From Chloroflexota bacterium (GTDB lineage: Bacteria > Chloroflexota > Ktedonobacteria > Ktedonobacterales > Ktedonobacteraceae), in contig VBHV01000292.1 of the NCBI GenBank assembly GCA_005881995.1, positions 1 through 8,598 on the forward strand: DNA of 8,598 bases, written 5' to 3'. Position numbers and translations under genes: made by a program. The notes beneath the pieces were generated by a model that was given only the letters and a program-made list of their open reading frames with translations, searched no databases and was not told the DNA's origin. Shown piece after piece: positions 6,454 through 8,598 of this stretch. Positions within the stretch are counted from its first letter, which is position 1, and each line of letters starts with the position of its first letter.

Positions 6454-6804
6454 ATGTCACAGATGCATTACGATGAAGCCGGGCAGGAGCGCCAGAGGCC
6501 TGAATTTGACAACAGCTACGACGTAGGTTATGCACCAGGGTACCGCGACCCGTTTATGGGTTCATCCGGGCAAAAACTCTCGATGCCGACCACCCTGGCC
6601 TCGGATAAAAGCGCCAGTGCCGGTCAGCGCCTGGCATTGGCGATCGTCTCCGTCATCATGCTCATAGGAGCAGTTGCTATCATCTTCACTGGTGGAAATT
6701 CGCCGGGTGGCTTCATTGGACTGGTTGCTTTAGGTGTCGTCTCTGCAGCGATTGTCGCGGTCAATGTTGTTTTTAATAATATCCATTTTAATAATACCCA
6801 TTGA
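6454..6804 (+). CDS. Small two-helix membrane protein, unknown function
   Basis: 116 residues with a clear ribosome site. The first 57 residues are polar and rich in Gly, Asp, Tyr and Ser, and are probably cytoplasmic and disordered. Two hydrophobic helices follow, about 60-79 (RLALAIVSVIMLIGAVAIIF) and about 86-107, separated by a short GGNSPGG turn. The C-terminus ends FNNIHFNNTH, encoded by a tandem 15-bp repeat. I do not recognise a named family; the hairpin topology resembles small membrane proteins often seen in Chloroflexota. It lies 116 bases after the DUF4188 gene. The gap holds an imperfect hairpin (GCATGCAC / GTGGTATGC) but no convincing terminator, so co-transcription is possible. 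The gene ends 5 bases from the 3' end of the convergent lipid kinase gene. Confidence 0.8.
   Translation: MSQMHYDEAGQERQRPEFDNSYDVGYAPGYRDPFMGSSGQKLSMPTTLASDKSASAGQRLALAIVSVIMLIGAVAIIFTGGNSPGGFIGLVALGVVSAAIVAVNVVFNNIHFNNTH
6771..6800 (+). repeat. Tandem 15-bp direct repeat at the 3' end of the membrane-protein gene
   Basis: TTTTAATAATATCCA (6771-6785) is followed directly by TTTTAATAATACCCA (6786-6800), with one mismatch. The unit is a whole number of codons, so it duplicates FNN(I/T)H without shifting the frame. The sequence is AT-rich against its surroundings, which suggests replication slippage. Confidence 0.8.
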
Positions 6805-6809
6805 GGAGA

Positions 6810-7772
6810 CTAGAGATCTTCGGAAAATAGCCCCGCTGGCCTCTTCTGCGGCACAACAACCTTCAGCGCTCCGGGGACGACGCTGAACGTTGCCGGGGTG
6901 TGACCGCCTGGATCACCATCCACCTGGAAAGCGATGGGATGTGGCGTCTCGATGGTGATCGAGGTAAACTGGTCGTAGCGCACCCAGATGCGGCGCTGCT
7001 CGCGTCGTAGAATAAAATCCCCTAGAACTACAATGCGCCCTGGCAGGTTGCGCTTGCGCACAATGCACAGATCGAGCTGGCCGTCGTCACATTTTGCCTG
7101 CCACGTGAAGGTGAGAGCTCCCCCATATAACTGCGTATTCCCGATAAAGATTTGCACCGCTCGTGTTTTCACCACATAATCCTTGTGACGCACAATCACC
7201 GGAAAGCCAGCGTAGCCAGGGCCAAACCATAGTGCCGCCAGCACATAACCGAGGATGCCCAGGCGTTTTAGGGGTTTGCGCTCGACCGCCTGGGTGACCT
7301 CCCCATCAAGACCGATGCCGACCATCAGCAGGAAATAGCGCCCATTCACGCAGCCCAGGTCAACACGGCGCGTTTGCCCATGCGGGAGCACCTCACGCGC
7401 CCTGGCATTATCCAGGGGAATCCCCATTTCACGCGCCCAGACGTTGACCGTGCCGGTAGGAAGCACGCCCAGCGCTGTCTCGCTGCCCGCTAATGCCTGG
7501 ATGATGTCATTGATGGTGCCATCCCCCCCGGCCGCGATCACCATGGCGGCGTTTTGCTCGATGGCCTTGCGTGCCAGTGATTGTCCATCGCCCGGCCCAT
7601 GTGTAAACCAGAGTTCGGCCCTCCAGCCGTGCTTGCGTAAAAACGCCAGCGTCTCATGAACGCGATGCGTGTTGTGGAGCAGAAAGCCCGATATAGGATT
7701 GGCAATGATAACTGCGTAGCGTTCGCATGGTTCGTTAAAACCTTCATTAGAATCCGTAGTATCCGTTTGCAT
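6810..7772 (-). CDS. Diacylglycerol kinase family lipid kinase (YegS/DgkB-like)
   Basis: 320 residues with the DAGK catalytic-domain signatures: ANPISG near the N-terminus (24-29), the nucleotide-binding GGDGTIND (82-89), LPTGTVNVWARE (104-115) in place of the more common GTGND form, GIGLDG (152-157), and a C-terminal QVDGDP (283-288) where many relatives read DGE. The family phosphorylates diacylglycerol or related lipids with ATP at the membrane's inner face; the exact lipid here cannot be told. There is no transmembrane helix, as expected for a peripheral enzyme. Two ATGs compete: 7781, which directly abuts AGAGG, and 7772, which has AGAGG at a proper 9-base spacing. The second is chosen. 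It follows alr on the same strand after 138 bases, so it may have its own promoter; only weak -10-like strings are seen there. Confidence 0.92.
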   Translation of the reverse strand: MQTDTTDSNEGFNEPCERYAVIIANPISGFLLHNTHRVHETLAFLRKHGWRAELWFTHGPGDGQSLARKAIEQNAAMVIAAGGDGTINDIIQALAGSETALGVLPTGTVNVWAREMGIPLDNARAREVLPHGQTRRVDLGCVNGRYFLLMVGIGLDGEVTQAVERKPLKRLGILGYVLAALWFGPGYAGFPVIVRHKDYVVKTRAVQIFIGNTQLYGGALTFTWQAKCDDGQLDLCIVRKRNLPGRIVVLGDFILRREQRRIWVRYDQFTSITIETPHPIAFQVDGDPGGHTPATFSVVPGALKVVVPQKRPAGLFSEDL

Positions 7773-7781
7773 ACTGCTCAT

Positions 7782-7786
7782 CCTCT
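7782..7786 (-). promoter_or_regulatory. Ribosome binding site deciding the lipid kinase start
   Basis: On the minus strand AGAGG ends 9 bases before ATG 7772 but touches ATG 7781 with no spacer. This favours the shorter, 320-residue product. Confidence 0.55.
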
Positions 7787-7910
7787 TGCCTGTAAAGATG
7801 CAATCATAAGGCTATGGTGGGCAACGCGCAGCACGAGGCGTTCCAACCTCATCCGTCCAGTCTTACAGACATTATGCCCGATTTATCTTTGAAAATCCAT
7901 TCTCGCGGGA

Positions 7911-8598
7911 TCAATCTACACGTGGCACACGCGCCAGGATTTCTGACACGACTTCGTAATTGATGGTACCCAGGCGTTCTGCAACCTGTTCTGCAGTCAA
8001 GCTGGCCTTTCCCTGGCGTCCAATCAAGGTCACCTCGTCACCGGCGCGCGTCTGTGGAATATGCGACACGTCCACAATGGACTGATCCATGCAGACGCGG
8101 CCCAGCAATGGCGCTTCCTGACCGTGAATGAGCACATATCCCCAGTTGGTCGGCGCGCGTCGGAAGCCATCGGCGTACCCCACCGGAAGTACGGCAATGG
8201 TGGTCGCTCGCTCCGTATAGAACGTGCAGCCGTAACTGATACATTCTCCGGCGGGAATAACTTTGACCTGCGCCACCTGGGTCTTGAAAGAGAGCGCCGG
8301 GCGAAATCCCTCTGGCAGGCACACCTCGGCCGATGGATGCAGCCCATAGAGCGCTATGCCAGGGCGCACCATATCGAAATGCGCTTCGGTCAGGCTCAGA
8401 ATAGCCGCGCTGTTGGCGGCATGCACCAATGGCGGGCGCAGGTGTTGCTCTCCCAATACTTGCAATACGTGCTGGAAGCGCGCAAGTTGCAAGCGAGCAT
8501 GCGTTTGATCGGAACTATCAGCTGTGGCGAAATGCGTAAAGATGCCCTCGAGTTCCAGGCCGGGCAGTTCTCGAATACCCTTCACCAGTTGTACTACC
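7911..8598 (-). CDS. alr: Alanine racemase, C-terminal part (5' end outside window)
   Basis: The frame runs off the right edge; 228 residues of an enzyme usually about 370-390 long are visible. A GTG at 8585 is internal, because the frame continues upstream as VVQL, matching the family. The enzyme interconverts L- and D-alanine with pyridoxal phosphate for peptidoglycan synthesis in the cytoplasm. Visible landmarks (numbered from the window edge): GIFTHFATAD (18-27) in the barrel, HAANSAA (59-65), RPGIALYG with Arg78 contacting the cofactor ring, the catalytic Tyr122 in ISYG of the C-terminal domain (Tyr265 of the Geobacillus enzyme), VGYADG (139-144), and CMD (169-171, matching Cys311-Met312-Asp313). 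The end INYEVVSEILARVPRV is typical. The PLP lysine and N-terminal barrel strands lie outside the window. All visible key residues are intact, so it looks functional. Confidence 0.95.
   Translation of the reverse strand, partial: VVQLVKGIRELPGLELEGIFTHFATADSSDQTHARLQLARFQHVLQVLGEQHLRPPLVHAANSAAILSLTEAHFDMVRPGIALYGLHPSAEVCLPEGFRPALSFKTQVAQVKVIPAGECISYGCTFYTERATTIAVLPVGYADGFRRAPTNWGYVLIHGQEAPLLGRVCMDQSIVDVSHIPQTRAGDEVTLIGRQGKASLTAEQVAERLGTINYEVVSEILARVPRVD

Noticed and set aside
6428..6525. Short upstream reading frame (ATG 6428, about 32 codons) overlapping the small membrane-protein start
   Set aside because: Its AGGAG touches the ATG with no spacer, and the product is basic and low in recognisable structure; the frame at 6454 is far better supported.
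7803..7876. Minus-strand -10-like strings (TATGAT at 7808-7803, CATAAT at 7876-7871) as lipid kinase promoters, and an AACGC/GCGTT hairpin as an alr terminator
   Set aside because: No matching -35 at proper spacing for either; the hairpin stem is 5 bp with no T-run.

Overview
The window is about 8.6 kb of gene-dense bacterial DNA of moderate GC. It shows a tandem forkhead-associated (FHA) protein, an FHA-regulated ABC exporter, PRPP-type and esterase-type accessory enzymes, a DUF4188 protein and a YegS-like lipid kinase. This gene mix, together with the protein flavour, recalls the Chloroflexota, particularly Ktedonobacteria. That assignment is an inference from memory of such genomes; no rRNA or marker gene is present to prove it. 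There are no RNA genes, no insertion sequences and no CRISPR array. No stretch longer than 300 bases lacks a gene.

Layout, left to right. (1) The 3' end of a plus-strand gene for a protein with two FHA domains joined by a proline-rich linker; it runs off the left edge. (2) A plus-strand, probably co-transcribed trio: an alpha/beta hydrolase, a PRPP-binding phosphoribosyltransferase (COG1926-like) and an erythromycin-esterase-family protein. Two clean inverted repeats lie just upstream and are the best regulatory candidates in the window. (3) A minus-strand gene for a four-part protein (helix-turn-helix, FHA, ABC ATPase, ABC-2 membrane domain), transcribed toward the esterase gene. (4) A DUF4188 gene diverging from it, with only about 15 bases between the two preferred start codons. 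(5) A small two-helix membrane protein on the plus strand. (6) Two minus-strand genes: a YegS/DgkB-like lipid kinase and the C-terminal part of alanine racemase (alr), cut by the right edge.

How they may work together. The FHA domains suggest that phosphothreonine signals from Ser/Thr kinases control both the tandem-FHA protein and the exporter. The hydrolase, phosphoribosyltransferase and esterase families are, as I recall, found fused pairwise in mycobacterial dormancy-regulon proteins (Rv0571c, Rv2030c). Here they are separate, adjacent and, unusually, all in one reading frame. This trio is the strongest candidate for a poorly understood functional module. The lipid kinase and alr are more ordinary housekeeping or envelope genes.
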